From NCBI GenBank assembly GCA_949531795.1, contig CATIQX010000043.1:1-38467 (forward strand): a DNA stretch of 38,467 nucleotides, in the 5' to 3' direction. The position numbers and the translations under genes were made by a program. The notes under the pieces were generated by a model. That model was not told the origin of the DNA. It did no database searches and saw nothing but the letters and a program-made list of their open reading frames with translations. The number at the start of each line of letters is the position of its first letter. Within the stretch, counting starts at the first letter, position 1. Source of the stretch: Cryomorphaceae bacterium (GTDB lineage Bacteria; Bacteroidota; Bacteroidia; Flavobacteriales; BACL11). Below, one piece after another: positions 7,326 through 15,364 of this stretch.

Positions 7326-8369
7326 CTACACTAAGTCTATAGTCTCAAAATATTTTTCTGTTAGTCGAGAAACAGGAAATTCTAACAAGCTATTTTTAGA
7401 AATAAGTTCGTACTCTTCCAATGAAACTCTATTAGCTTTTATTCGCCAAAACTGAGCATGAATTTTCTGATGCGAAAGAACATGAATGAATTCATAAGAA
7501 ACAGATTTAACATCAAAAGTTGAATTTAAAAATATCTTTTGCCAATCATTAGATTGCATAACTTGCTTCTCGTTCATTTTTCTTGTAAATTCTAAAAAAG
7601 GGAATTCATAAAGACCAGTCCAAATCCCTGATTTTCTTTTACCAAAAAAAATATCATCTTTTTGTTCAATTAATAAATAGTGTAAAAACCTATCTTTTAT
7701 TTTGATTTTTTTTGATTTTACTGGTAATTGCGCAACGGAATTAGTAGCATAAGCAACACAAGAATCTTGCAAATGACAACTTGAGCAGCAAGGAGATTTT
7801 GGTTTACACTTTATAGCGCCAAATTCCATAATTGCTTGATTATAAATAGCTGCTTTTTTTACAATAAGCAATTCTTGTGCTAATTGCTGAAACTGCTTTT
7901 TGCCAGCTGAGGTATCAAAAGGAATGCTTACACCAAAGACTCTACTTAACACACGAATAACATTTCCATCAACAACAGCATATGGCATATCAAAAGCAAA
8001 TGAGGTAATAGCAGCTGCAGTATAAATACCAACACCTTTTAACTTTAAAACCTCACTATAGTCTTTTGGAAATTCTCCTCCAAAATTATCTACAATATAT
8101 TTAGCAGTAACATGAAGATTTCTAGCTCTAGAATAATACCCCAAACCCTGCCACATTTTCAACACCTTATCTTCGGGAGAATTAGCTAAATCCTCAATCT
8201 TAGGAAAAGCCTTTAAAAAAGCTAAGTAATAAGGTGTACCCTGTAAAACCCTTGTCTGCTGTAAAATGATTTCCGAAAGCCAAATATGATATGGATTATT
8301 AGTGTTACGCCAGGGTAAATCTCTTTTATTGTTTTGATACCAACTTACTAACTTATTTGAAAAATCCAT
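7326..8369 (-). CDS. mutY: A/G-specific adenine glycosylase MutY
   Basis: Removes adenine mispaired with 8-oxoguanine or guanine. The 347-residue protein has the HhH-GPD catalytic domain with the general acid Glu33 (IWLSEIILQQT) and nucleophile-assisting Asp134 (VVDGNVIRVLSR). The hairpin-helix region is LKGVGIYTAAAI, and the 4Fe-4S cluster motif is C-x6-C-x2-C-x5-C (CKPKSPCCSSCHLQDSC). The C-terminal third (FLHYLLIEQKDDIFFGKR, GIWTGLYEFPF) is the NUDIX-like 8-oxoG recognition domain. The length is normal. It is first in the mutY-ssb-gldE-gldD cluster, divergent from the HU-family gene. Confidence 0.97.
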   Translation of the reverse strand: MDFSNKLVSWYQNNKRDLPWRNTNNPYHIWLSEIILQQTRVLQGTPYYLAFLKAFPKIEDLANSPEDKVLKMWQGLGYYSRARNLHVTAKYIVDNFGGEFPKDYSEVLKLKGVGIYTAAAITSFAFDMPYAVVDGNVIRVLSRVFGVSIPFDTSAGKKQFQQLAQELLIVKKAAIYNQAIMEFGAIKCKPKSPCCSSCHLQDSCVAYATNSVAQLPVKSKKIKIKDRFLHYLLIEQKDDIFFGKRKSGIWTGLYEFPFLEFTRKMNEKQVMQSNDWQKIFLNSTFDVKSVSYEFIHVLSHQKIHAQFWRIKANRVSLEEYELISKNSLLEFPVSRLTEKYFETIDLV

Positions 8370-8420
8370 AACTCTCTGAAAAATAAAACAATAAACTAAA
8401 TAAAAAAGATAAACCCATAA

Positions 8421-8450
8421 TTGCTGAGCTACTTTTTTTTAATATATTTG
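8421..8450 (+). promoter_or_regulatory. Candidate promoter of the HU-family gene
   Basis: TTG (8421-8423), a 19-base spacer, then TATATTTG (8443-8450), followed by a 44-base leader to the ATG. One of the best matches in the window to the Bacteroidota promoter pattern. Confidence 0.6.
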
Positions 8451-8494
8451 CAGGCTCAAAATTAGAGAAGAATTTAACATATAATAGAAAAAAA

Positions 8495-8779
8495 ATGACA
8501 AAAGCAGAACTTGTTAGTAAAATATCAGAAAGAACGGGAGTAGAAAAGGTAACAACTTTAGCAATTGTTGAATCGATGATGAATGAAATTAAAGATTCAA
8601 TTTCAGCTAATGAAGCTGTTTTTCTAAGAGGTTTTGGAACATTTAAAGCCAAGAAAAGAGCTGAAAAAACAGGAAGAAATATCAAAAAAAATACAACTAT
8701 AATAATCCCTGCACACCATATCCCAGCTTTTAAGCCGGCTAAAGTATTTGTAGAGGAAGTAAAGAATAAAGTAAAATAA
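8495..8779 (+). CDS. HU/IHF-family DNA-binding protein
   Basis: Small nucleoid-associated protein of 94 residues that would bind and bend DNA as a dimer. The family pattern is clear: MTKAELVSKISERTGVEK (N-terminal helices), VFLRGFGTFKAKKRAEKTGRN (beta-arm base, signature G-F-G-x-F) and IIPAHHIPAFKPAKVF at the end. The ribbon-arm tip NPxTG-type segment is replaced by NIKKNTTIIIPAHH, as in many Bacteroidota members. It is divergent from mutY and upstream of the 29-residue basic protein and rng. The long 44-base leader and good promoter suggest strong expression. It could be HU or IHF-like; I give no symbol. Confidence 0.95.
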   Translation: MTKAELVSKISERTGVEKVTTLAIVESMMNEIKDSISANEAVFLRGFGTFKAKKRAEKTGRNIKKNTTIIIPAHHIPAFKPAKVFVEEVKNKVK

Positions 8780-8805
8780 GCTTTAAAAAGCTAAAAAAAT
8801 AAATT

Positions 8806-8895
8806 ATGTCAGGAGCTAAGAAAAAGAAAAGATTGAAAATTGCTACTCACAAACGCAAGAAGCGTTCAAGAAAAAATAGACATAAAACTAAATAG
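8806..8895 (+). CDS. 29-residue basic protein, AURKAIP1/COX24 (bS22/mS38-like) type
   Basis: A short ORF of 29 codons beginning MSGAKKKKRLKIATHKRK and ending NRHKTK, with roughly 60 percent Lys/Arg/His. The pattern K-K-R-x-K-x-x-x-H-K-x-K-K-R-x-R-K-x-R resembles the AURKAIP1/COX24 domain of mitochondrial ribosomal protein mS38 and actinobacterial bS22. I recall near-identical peptides in other Bacteroidota. It is therefore probably a ribosome-associated protein (family inference from motif resemblance only). It sits 26 bases after the HU gene and 37 bases before rng on the same strand, probably co-transcribed. It is easily missed by gene callers because of its size. Confidence 0.75.
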   Translation: MSGAKKKKRLKIATHKRKKRSRKNRHKTK

Positions 8896-8932
8896 ATTTT
8901 AGTTTTACACTAGTTTCTTAAACATAAAAGTC

Positions 8933-10468
8933 ATGAAATACGATCTAATTATCGATTCAAGGCCTTCTGAAGTAGTGATTGCCCTTTTACGTGATGGACT
9001 TCTAATAGAACTTCATAAACAAAAGCACGATAACAATTTTTCAGTTGGAGATATTTATCTAGGAAAAGTCAGAAAGACTGTTCCTGGACTGAATGCCTCG
9101 TTTGTAAATATAGGCTATGAAAAAGACGGTTTTTTACACTACCTTGATTTAGGACCACAATTTAATTCTTTCAAAAACTTCACTCGAAAAGCAATTGATA
9201 AGAAATTAAATACTGCCTCCCTAAAAAACTTTAAGAAAGAAACTAACCTTGAGAAAGATGGAAAGATAAATGATGCTTTAAAAGGTGGTGATTTAATACT
9301 TACACAAATCTCAAAAGAACCAATATCAACTAAAGGCCCCAGGCTAACTACTGAGATTTCACTTGCTGGAAGATACATGGTTTTAATGCCTTTTTCTGAT
9401 CGAGTCTCTATTTCACAAAAGATTGCAGATCCTGAAGAAAAAGCAAGATTAAAAAAATTAATCAGAAGCATAAAACCCCATGGATTTGGAGTAATTATCC
9501 GCACAGTTGCTACTGGTAAAAAAGTAGCAGAATTAGATAGAGATTTAAAAAATCTATATAAAAAATGGCAGATTATAAGCAAGAAACTAAAAGATGCACA
9601 ACCTAACACCAAAATATTAGGAGAACTTAATAGATCAGAAGCAATACTAAGAGATTTACTAAGTTCAAAATTCAATAATATTCATGTAAACAGTACTGAA
9701 GTTCAGGAAGAGTTAAAAGAATATCTTTCTCGAATTTCTCCTGAACAAGAAAAGATTGTCTTATTACACAAAAAAGAAACTCCAATCTTTCAAGAATTTA
9801 ATGTCACCAAACAAATAAAAGGTGCATTTGGAAAAAATGTAACTATGAAAAAAGGAGTTTACCTTGTAATAGAACATACAGAAGCACTTCATGTAATTGA
9901 TGTTAATAGTGGTAAAAAAGTTGACTCAAATAAAGATCAAGAAGCAAACGCTTTATCCGTAAACTTAGAAGCTGCAGAAGAAGTAGCAAGACAATTACGC
10001 CTTAGAGATATGGGAGGCATTATTGTTGTTGATTTCATTGATATGAAAAAAGAGAAGAACAGGAATCTCTTGACAGAAAAAATGAAGGAAGCAATGAGCA
10101 CTGATAAAGCAAAACATAATATTTTACCTCCTACTCGTTTTGGTTTAGTACAAATAACAAGACAGAGAGTTCGCCCTGAAATGAATATTGATACTCAAGA
10201 AAATTGCCCAATGTGCTCAGGTAACGGGAAAATTGATTCTAGTTTATTACTAATTGATCAGATTGAAAATAAACTTCACAGTTTAACTGAATCTCATAAA
10301 GGTAACATACACATTTCAACACACCCTTTTGTAGCAAGTTACATAAATAAAAAGGAAGGCTGGTTTTCTACTTCCATAACTAAGCAATGGAGCAACAAGT
10401 TTGGAAGGAAGATAGATATTACTGCTGATGAGCGTTTACACTTACTACAATACAGCGTAATAAAATAA
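8933..10468 (+). CDS. rng: Ribonuclease E/G family protein
   Basis: Endoribonuclease acting in rRNA maturation and mRNA decay. The 511-residue length matches RNase G and lacks the long C-terminal scaffold of RNase E. Domains: N-terminal S1-like region with the RNase H-like part (VGDIYLGKVRKTVPGLNASFVNIG, residues about 38-65), the 5'-sensor and linker, then the DNase I-like catalytic domain with VIDVNSGK and GGIIVVDFIDM holding the metal-binding Asp residues. The Zn-link is CPMCSGNGKI. The C-terminal small domain is present. It is downstream of the HU and small basic protein genes, and its stop lies one base from the converging MFS gene. Confidence 0.96.
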   Translation: MKYDLIIDSRPSEVVIALLRDGLLIELHKQKHDNNFSVGDIYLGKVRKTVPGLNASFVNIGYEKDGFLHYLDLGPQFNSFKNFTRKAIDKKLNTASLKNFKKETNLEKDGKINDALKGGDLILTQISKEPISTKGPRLTTEISLAGRYMVLMPFSDRVSISQKIADPEEKARLKKLIRSIKPHGFGVIIRTVATGKKVAELDRDLKNLYKKWQIISKKLKDAQPNTKILGELNRSEAILRDLLSSKFNNIHVNSTEVQEELKEYLSRISPEQEKIVLLHKKETPIFQEFNVTKQIKGAFGKNVTMKKGVYLVIEHTEALHVIDVNSGKKVDSNKDQEANALSVNLEAAEEVARQLRLRDMGGIIVVDFIDMKKEKNRNLLTEKMKEAMSTDKAKHNILPPTRFGLVQITRQRVRPEMNIDTQENCPMCSGNGKIDSSLLLIDQIENKLHSLTESHKGNIHISTHPFVASYINKKEGWFSTSITKQWSNKFGRKIDITADERLHLLQYSVIK

Positions 10469-10469
10469 T

Positions 10470-11744
10470 TTAATTTTTTTCAGCTGTTATAATTCGCTTA
10501 TACCAATACAATAAAGGAATAAGCGTCAGAAACATTAATAGTACACCTATAAAATACCCATACCTGATATTATCATCAGTATTAAAAAAAGGAAGAGTAA
10601 AAGCACCTATCATCAACATCCTCACCATAATATTTAAAGAACTGAAAACAGAATTAGCTCTACCTATTAGGTTATTAGGCACATGATTAAAAAGAAAAGT
10701 GGTTCTCAAAATTCTCACTCCTGAATTAGCAATACCAAGCGTCAAATTTCCTAAAAAGAAAACCCAAAGCACATTGTAAATTGCCATAGCGTAAAAAGCA
10801 ACCGAAACAATAATCAGTAGTAAAATAATAGAGGTCACAGTAGTTAGTTTATTAAATACTCTTAAGACCAATACCCCGGAAAGTATAGCTCCAATAGAAT
10901 AATAAATTTCGGCGGAAGCATACACATTACCATCCATTTTTAAAAACTGATGTACATATGATGGAAGCAAAACATGTACCTCAACTAAAGTAAAGGCGAA
11001 AAGCATATATGAAAGGAAACCAAAGATAAAAATGATAGGATTTTCTTTCAAATATACCACCCCTCCTTTAAGGCGAAAAAACAAAGCTCCCTTATGAACT
11101 AAATCTTTAGCAATTGGCTTGTATTTAATCATCATGAAAATAAAAATTACAAAAACATAAGTAATAGCATCCATAAGAAAAATTTCATAAATATCCCATG
11201 CCATAATATCAAATGGAAGAACAAAACTAAATCCTGCAATTTCTAAAACATTATTTTGAGTTCCAGTAAGCAATAAGGCAGCAAAAGCACCTGCTAAAAC
11301 TGAAGTAGTTTGTCCCTGCACTTCAATATAGGAGTTTAATTTTCCATAATTTTTTGATTCTGTAATCTCCTGTCCAAAAGCATACAAATTAGGATAATGT
11401 ATATTGTAATTAAAAATAGTAACACCAAAAACTAGAATAACAAAAAAATCTGCTAAATAAGACATATGAAAACCATACAAAGCAATACTTCCAATAATTA
11501 AACCACACACTGCATTAATAATAATAAAAAGTTTTTTTCTAGAATATCTGTCAATTAAAGTACCCGCATACAAGCCCCAAAACAAAGTAAGGAAGGTAAT
11601 TATAACATAGGAGGAGGTGAAAAATTCAGGGCGATCAACTACCTTAACGAAATACCAAGGAATAGCAACCATACTAATTCCCTGAGCTAACCCAGAAATA
11701 ATATTTGCTAAGAATAAAAGAGTAATTGCCTGTTTGTTTTGCAT
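10470..11744 (-). CDS. Major facilitator superfamily transporter
   Basis: Inner-membrane permease of about 424 residues with some twelve hydrophobic helices; the substrate is unknown. Motif A of the family is visible as AGTLIDRYSRKKLF after the second helix. The sequence resembles MFS_3-like exporters. I place the start at the ATG at 11744 (MQNKQAITLLFLANIISG). The upstream ATG at 11795 would add 17 residues and overlap the start of divergent recX, and MQNKQ directly precedes the first helix. It converges on rng with a one-base gap and no visible terminator. Confidence 0.88.
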   Translation of the reverse strand: MQNKQAITLLFLANIISGLAQGISMVAIPWYFVKVVDRPEFFTSSYVIITFLTLFWGLYAGTLIDRYSRKKLFIIINAVCGLIIGSIALYGFHMSYLADFFVILVFGVTIFNYNIHYPNLYAFGQEITESKNYGKLNSYIEVQGQTTSVLAGAFAALLLTGTQNNVLEIAGFSFVLPFDIMAWDIYEIFLMDAITYVFVIFIFMMIKYKPIAKDLVHKGALFFRLKGGVVYLKENPIIFIFGFLSYMLFAFTLVEVHVLLPSYVHQFLKMDGNVYASAEIYYSIGAILSGVLVLRVFNKLTTVTSIILLLIIVSVAFYAMAIYNVLWVFFLGNLTLGIANSGVRILRTTFLFNHVPNNLIGRANSVFSSLNIMVRMLMIGAFTLPFFNTDDNIRYGYFIGVLLMFLTLIPLLYWYKRIITAEKN

Positions 11745-11777
11745 GGACACAAAAGTAATATTTATAATCATATTTAA

Positions 11778-11785
11778 TACCTTTG
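11778..11785 (+). promoter_or_regulatory. Candidate -7 box for recX-prfB-arsC
   Basis: TACCTTTG matches TAnnTTTG and lies 4 bases before the recX ATG, implying an almost leaderless mRNA or a slightly later start. No -33 match. Confidence 0.35.
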
Positions 11786-11789
11786 AAAA

Positions 11790-12266
11790 ATGCACAATAA
11801 AAAAGTTTATGACGTCAGTATTGCTGTTGAGCGCATCAAAAATTATTGTGCTTTACAAGATAGGTGCCAGTGGGACGTGTTACAAAAACTAAGGGAATGG
11901 GGACTACAACAAGCAACAAAAGACTACATTCTAGAAATATTAATTACTGATAAGTTTATTGACGAAGAACGGTTTGCGACTTCCTTTTGCAGAGGAAAGT
12001 TCAGGATAAAAAATTGGGGAAGACGTAAAATAATTAATGAACTAAAAAGAAAACAGATTTCAATTATCTGTATAAATACAGGACTAAAAGAAATTAATAA
12101 AAAGGAATATGACCTTGTACTTGAAAAATTATTTTTTCAGAAAGAAAGTAGTACCAAAGACAAAAATCAATTTATCAGAAAAACAAAAATTGCAAACTTT
12201 TTGATACAGAGAGGATTTGAAAATAATTTGGTGTGGGATAAAATAAGAGAATTAAGCGATAAATAA
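11790..12266 (+). CDS. recX: Regulatory protein RecX
   Basis: Modulates RecA filament growth. The 158-residue protein shows the three-repeat helical RecX layout: YCALQDRCQWDVLQKLREWGL (first repeat), ILITDKFIDEERFATSFCRGKFRIKNWGRRKIINELKRKQI (second repeat, the most diagnostic block) and KTKIANFLIQRGFENNLVWDKI (third). It is followed 13 bases later by prfB on the same strand. The pairing with recA seen in some bacteria is absent here. The start is very close to a TAnnTTTG box, so a second start a few codons in cannot be excluded. Confidence 0.92.
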   Translation: MHNKKVYDVSIAVERIKNYCALQDRCQWDVLQKLREWGLQQATKDYILEILITDKFIDEERFATSFCRGKFRIKNWGRRKIINELKRKQISIICINTGLKEINKKEYDLVLEKLFFQKESSTKDKNQFIRKTKIANFLIQRGFENNLVWDKIRELSDK

Positions 12267-12267
12267 T

Positions 12268-12275
12268 TACTTTTG
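12268..12275 (+). promoter_or_regulatory. Weak candidate -7 box before prfB
   Basis: TACTTTTG matches TAnnTTTG in the 13-base gap between recX and prfB, ending 4 bases before the ATG. There is no -33 element. It may be chance in AT-rich DNA; co-transcription from recX is equally possible. Confidence 0.25.
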
Positions 12276-12279
12276 ACAA

Positions 12280-13356
12280 ATGGTTGGCCAAGAAAAAATA
12301 AAATCACTAAGTACAAGAAAAGATGAACTTTATAAGTTCATTAATATAGCTGAGAAACAAAAAGAAGCAAATACTCTTACCTTACTTTCTCAAGAAAATA
12401 ATTTTTGGGACAACCCTAAAAAAGCACAAATCATACTCAAGAAGCTAAGTATACTTAAAAACTGGCTAAAATCATATAATTCAGTAGTTACAAATATAGA
12501 TGAACTTTCAGTTTTAATTGAACTTGAAGCTGAAGAAGAAGAACTTGAAACACAACTACAAAAAACAAGATCAATAGTTGAAGAATTAGAGTTTAAAAAT
12601 ATGTTAAGTGCTGAAGAAGATAGTATGTCGGCAGTAATAACTATTAATCCAGGAGCAGGAGGAACAGAAGGACAAGATTGGGCAGAAATGTTAATGCGAA
12701 TGTATCTAATGTGGGGAGAGAAAAACAAGTACAAATTAAAAACTCTTGACCTACAAAAAGCAGAGCCAGTAGGAATAAAATCAGTTACCATTGAAATAGA
12801 AGGCGACTTTGCTTTTGGACACTTAAAAGGAGAAAATGGTGTCCATAGGTTGGTTAGAATTTCACCATTTGATTCTAATGCAAAACGACACACTACTTTT
12901 GCATCAGTATTTGTTTATCCACTTGCAGATGATAGTATTGAGGTGATAATTGATCCGTCAGAGATAAGTTGGGATACTTTTAGAGCAAGTGGTGCAGGAG
13001 GACAAGGAGTTAACAAAACTGAATCTGCTGTTCGCTTAAAACATAATCCGTCAGGAATTACAATAGAAAATTCAGAATCTAGATCTCAGTTAGAAAATAA
13101 AGCAAAAGCGGTACAGCTGCTAAAATCTCAACTTTATGAATTAGAGATACGAAAGAAACAAGAAGAAAAGAGTAAACTGGAGGGATCAAAAAAGAAGATT
13201 GAGTGGGGATCTCAAATAAGAAGTTATGTTTTGCATCCATATAAAATGGTAAAAGATTTACGTACCAGCTATGAATCTTCTAATCCTGAAAAAGTATTAG
13301 ATGGCGACTTGAATGCATTTATAAAAGCATATTTAATGGAATTTGGACAGAAATAA
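12280..13356 (+). CDS. prfB: Peptide chain release factor 2, no programmed frameshift
   Basis: Class I release factor that reads UGA and UAA. The 358-residue protein contains the SPF recognition tripeptide (residues 195-197 in VRISPFDSNAKRHT) and the catalytic GGQ motif (240-242 in ASGAGGQGVNKTESAVRLKH), which separates it from RF1 (PxT). The N-terminal helical domain ends before PGAGGTEGQDWAEMLMRMY. In many bacteria prfB is interrupted near codon 25 by an in-frame UGA read by +1 frameshifting. Here the equivalent place (ELYKFINIAEKQ) is one uninterrupted frame. It overlaps the next gene by one base (TAATG). Confidence 0.96.
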   Translation: MVGQEKIKSLSTRKDELYKFINIAEKQKEANTLTLLSQENNFWDNPKKAQIILKKLSILKNWLKSYNSVVTNIDELSVLIELEAEEEELETQLQKTRSIVEELEFKNMLSAEEDSMSAVITINPGAGGTEGQDWAEMLMRMYLMWGEKNKYKLKTLDLQKAEPVGIKSVTIEIEGDFAFGHLKGENGVHRLVRISPFDSNAKRHTTFASVFVYPLADDSIEVIIDPSEISWDTFRASGAGGQGVNKTESAVRLKHNPSGITIENSESRSQLENKAKAVQLLKSQLYELEIRKKQEEKSKLEGSKKKIEWGSQIRSYVLHPYKMVKDLRTSYESSNPEKVLDGDLNAFIKAYLMEFGQK

Positions 13357-13703
13357 TGAGTATAAAAATATACCATAATCCAACATGCAGCAAAAGCATA
13401 CAAACACTTGCTCTTCTTGAAAAAGAAACAACGGATTTCAAAATAATTGAATATTTAAAAAATCCATTAAGTTTTGATGAAATAAAGGAAGTTGTAAAAA
13501 AATTAGCAATTAAGCCAATTGACTTAATACGTAAAAATGAGAAAATATGGAGAAATAATTACAAAGGAAAAGAAATGAGTGATATTGAAATTATTAAAGC
13601 AATGGAAAGGAATCCTAAATTAATTGAACGACCAATTGTTATAAAAGATAAACACGGTATTATAGGAAGAGTACCTGAAAAGGTGCTAAGCTTATTTGAT
13701 TAA
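13356..13703 (+). CDS. ArsC/Spx-family protein (arsenate reductase-like)
   Basis: Thioredoxin-fold protein of 115 residues in the ArsC/YffB/Spx group, with KIYHNPTCSKSIQTLALLEK at the N-terminus holding the active Cys near position 10, then IEYLKNPLSFDEI and RPIVIKDKHGIIGRVPEKVL. The two Arg residues typical of ArsC (in RPIV and GRxPE) are kept, but the residue after CSKS, usually Arg, is Ile here. Real arsenate reduction is therefore uncertain; a general thiol oxidoreductase role is as likely. It starts in the stop of prfB (TAATG), so it is translationally coupled. Its stop overlaps the stop of a small minus-strand gene by four bases. Confidence 0.85.
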   Translation: MSIKIYHNPTCSKSIQTLALLEKETTDFKIIEYLKNPLSFDEIKEVVKKLAIKPIDLIRKNEKIWRNNYKGKEMSDIEIIKAMERNPKLIERPIVIKDKHGIIGRVPEKVLSLFD

Positions 13704-13843
13704 GAAGGTATTTGATCTTCTTCAAGCTTCCCTTCTTTTAACCAAACAAAAATAAAGTAAGGAATAACACTAGCAAGAAAAATAATACACCAAAAAGCCA
13801 TTAAGAAAATAAATACAAATAATAAAAAGCCTAGAAATTTCAT
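13700..13843 (-). CDS. Small membrane protein, 47 residues, function unknown
   Basis: A short minus-strand ORF starting MKFLGFLLFVFIFLMAF and ending KEGKLEEDQIPS; an in-frame ATG at 13849 would add two residues. Residues 3-35 are almost wholly hydrophobic, enough for one long or two short membrane helices, and the tail is charged. It fills the gap between arsC and fumC. Its stop codon overlaps the arsC stop by four bases. A plausible promoter (TTTTG, 19 bases, TTAATTTG) lies upstream. I do not recognise a family. The amphipathic layout, clean stop placement and promoter argue for a real gene, but the evidence is moderate. Confidence 0.55.
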   Translation of the reverse strand: MKFLGFLLFVFIFLMAFWCIIFLASVIPYFIFVWLKEGKLEEDQIPS

Positions 13844-13860
13844 AATCATTAATTTTACAG

Positions 13861-13892
13861 CAAATTAACAATAACAAAAAAGAATATCAAAA
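13861..13892 (-). promoter_or_regulatory. Candidate promoter of the 47-residue membrane protein
   Basis: Minus strand: TTTTG, a 19-base spacer, TTAATTTG (one mismatch to TAnnTTTG), about 18 bases before the ATG at 13843. It lies in the short divergent gap with fumC. Confidence 0.35.
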
Positions 13893-13901
13893 TATTTTAA
13901 G

Positions 13902-15296
13902 ATGAAATATAGAATAGAAAAAGATACAATGGGAAACGTTAAGGTTCCGTATGATAAATACTGGGGGGCCCAAACAGAGAGAAGCAGAAATAACTTTAAA
14001 ATTGGTACTTCCGGAAGTATGCCTTTAGAATTAGTTTATGGTTTCGCGTACCTTAAAAAAGCAGCCGCGCATACCAATTGTGAACTAGGTTTTCTTTCTG
14101 AAAATAAAAGAGATTTAATCTCAATAGTCTGTGACGAAATATTGGATGGAAAACATGATAACCAATTTCCTTTAGTAATTTGGCAAACAGGAAGTGGTAC
14201 ACAAAGCAATATGAATGCTAATGAGGTAATTGCTAATCGTGCTCATGTTATAAATGGAGGGGCTTTGGAGGATGAAAACAAGGTAATTCACCCAAATGAT
14301 GATGTCAATAAATCACAAAGCTCAAACGATACTTTTCCAACAGGAATGCATATTGCAGCTTATAAAGTTATTGTTGAAAATACAATACCTGCAATAAAGC
14401 AATTGCGCGATACTTTAGAAGCAAAATCAGTAGCTTTTAACAGAGTAGTTAAAATAGGGAGAACTCATTTAATGGATGCCACTCCACTTACTTTGGGGCA
14501 AGAATTCTCTGGGTATGTTTCACAATTAAATCATGGACTAAAGGCATTGGATAATACTTTAGATCACTTATCAGAAATTGCTTTAGGAGGGACTGCTGTA
14601 GGGACAGGAATTAATACTCCTGATGGATATTCTGATCTAGTAGCACAATATATAGCTGATTTCACAGAATTACCGTTTATAAGTGCTGAAAATAAATTTG
14701 AAGCTTTAGCTGCTCATGACGCAATAGTTGAGAGTCATGGCGCCTTAAAGCAATTAGCAGTTTCAATAAATAAAATAGCTAATGATATCAGAATGTTAGC
14801 TTCAGGACCAAGAAGTGGAATAGGTGAAATTATCATTCCATCTAATGAACCAGGTTCATCTATTATGCCTGGAAAAGTAAACCCTACTCAATGTGAGGCT
14901 ATTACTATGGTATGCGCACAAGTAATGGGGAATGATGTAGCTATAACAGTTGGAGGAATGCAAGGACATTATGAGTTAAATGTATTCAAACCGCTAATGG
15001 CTGCCAACTTTTTACAATCAGCTCGTTTAATTGGAGATGCTTGTATTTCATTTGATAAAAATTGTGCTCAAGGCATTGAACCAAATTACGAAAACCTTAA
15101 AAAGAATTTAAATAACTCACTAATGTTAGTTACTGCATTAAACACTAAGATTGGGTATGAAAAATCAGCTAAGATTGCAAAAAATGCTCATCAAAATGGG
15201 ACAACTTTAAAAGAAGAAAGCATTAATTTAGGTTACCTAACTTCAGAAGAATTTGACGAATGGGTATGTCCTGAAAACATGTGTGGAGGTTTATAA
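13902..15296 (+). CDS. fumC: Fumarate hydratase, class II
   Basis: Interconverts fumarate and malate in the TCA cycle; iron-independent, homotetrameric. The 464-residue length is typical. Family marks: YWGAQTERSRNNF near the N-terminus, GSGTQSNMNANEVIANRA, HPNDDVNKSQSSNDTFPT, the catalytic-site region GRTHLMDATPLTLGQEFSGY, and the signature GSSIMPGKVNPTQCE with the catalytic Ser loop. The ending EFDEWVCPENMCGG is the usual small C-terminal domain, here with two Cys. A monocistronic gene with a perfect palindromic terminator downstream. Confidence 0.97.
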   Translation: MKYRIEKDTMGNVKVPYDKYWGAQTERSRNNFKIGTSGSMPLELVYGFAYLKKAAAHTNCELGFLSENKRDLISIVCDEILDGKHDNQFPLVIWQTGSGTQSNMNANEVIANRAHVINGGALEDENKVIHPNDDVNKSQSSNDTFPTGMHIAAYKVIVENTIPAIKQLRDTLEAKSVAFNRVVKIGRTHLMDATPLTLGQEFSGYVSQLNHGLKALDNTLDHLSEIALGGTAVGTGINTPDGYSDLVAQYIADFTELPFISAENKFEALAAHDAIVESHGALKQLAVSINKIANDIRMLASGPRSGIGEIIIPSNEPGSSIMPGKVNPTQCEAITMVCAQVMGNDVAITVGGMQGHYELNVFKPLMAANFLQSARLIGDACISFDKNCAQGIEPNYENLKKNLNNSLMLVTALNTKIGYEKSAKIAKNAHQNGTTLKEESINLGYLTSEEFDEWVCPENMCGGL

Positions 15297-15317
15297 ATTA
15301 TGTATTAGATAGATATT

Positions 15318-15349
15318 AAAAAAGCCAAACATTAATGTTTGGCTTTTTT
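15318..15349. terminator. Bidirectional terminator between fumC and tonB
   Basis: A perfect 32-base palindrome: six A, GCCAAACATT and its mirror, six T. It has poly-T on both strands and can serve the converging fumC and tonB transcripts. Confidence 0.88.
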
Positions 15350-15364
15350 AATATTATGATGTTC

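Noticed and set aside
8353..8685. Open frame on the minus strand across the HU-family gene
   Set aside because: Overlaps a certain HU-family gene and its promoter; no protein-like features of its own.
8779..8800. AGCTTT/AAAGCT hairpin after the HU-family gene
   Set aside because: The poly-T tract is on the wrong strand for HU, so it is not a plausible terminator there.
9139..9675. Open frame opposite rng
   Set aside because: Antisense shadow of a well-conserved catalytic gene.
12268..12280. CTTTTGAC before the prfB ATG, resembling a release-factor frameshift site
   Set aside because: It lies upstream of the start, not inside the coding region, and the frame after it is continuous; more likely a chance match or a -7 box.
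12390..12893. Long open frame opposite prfB
   Set aside because: Shadow of the prfB coding frame; Ser/Ile-rich composition, no recognisable domain.
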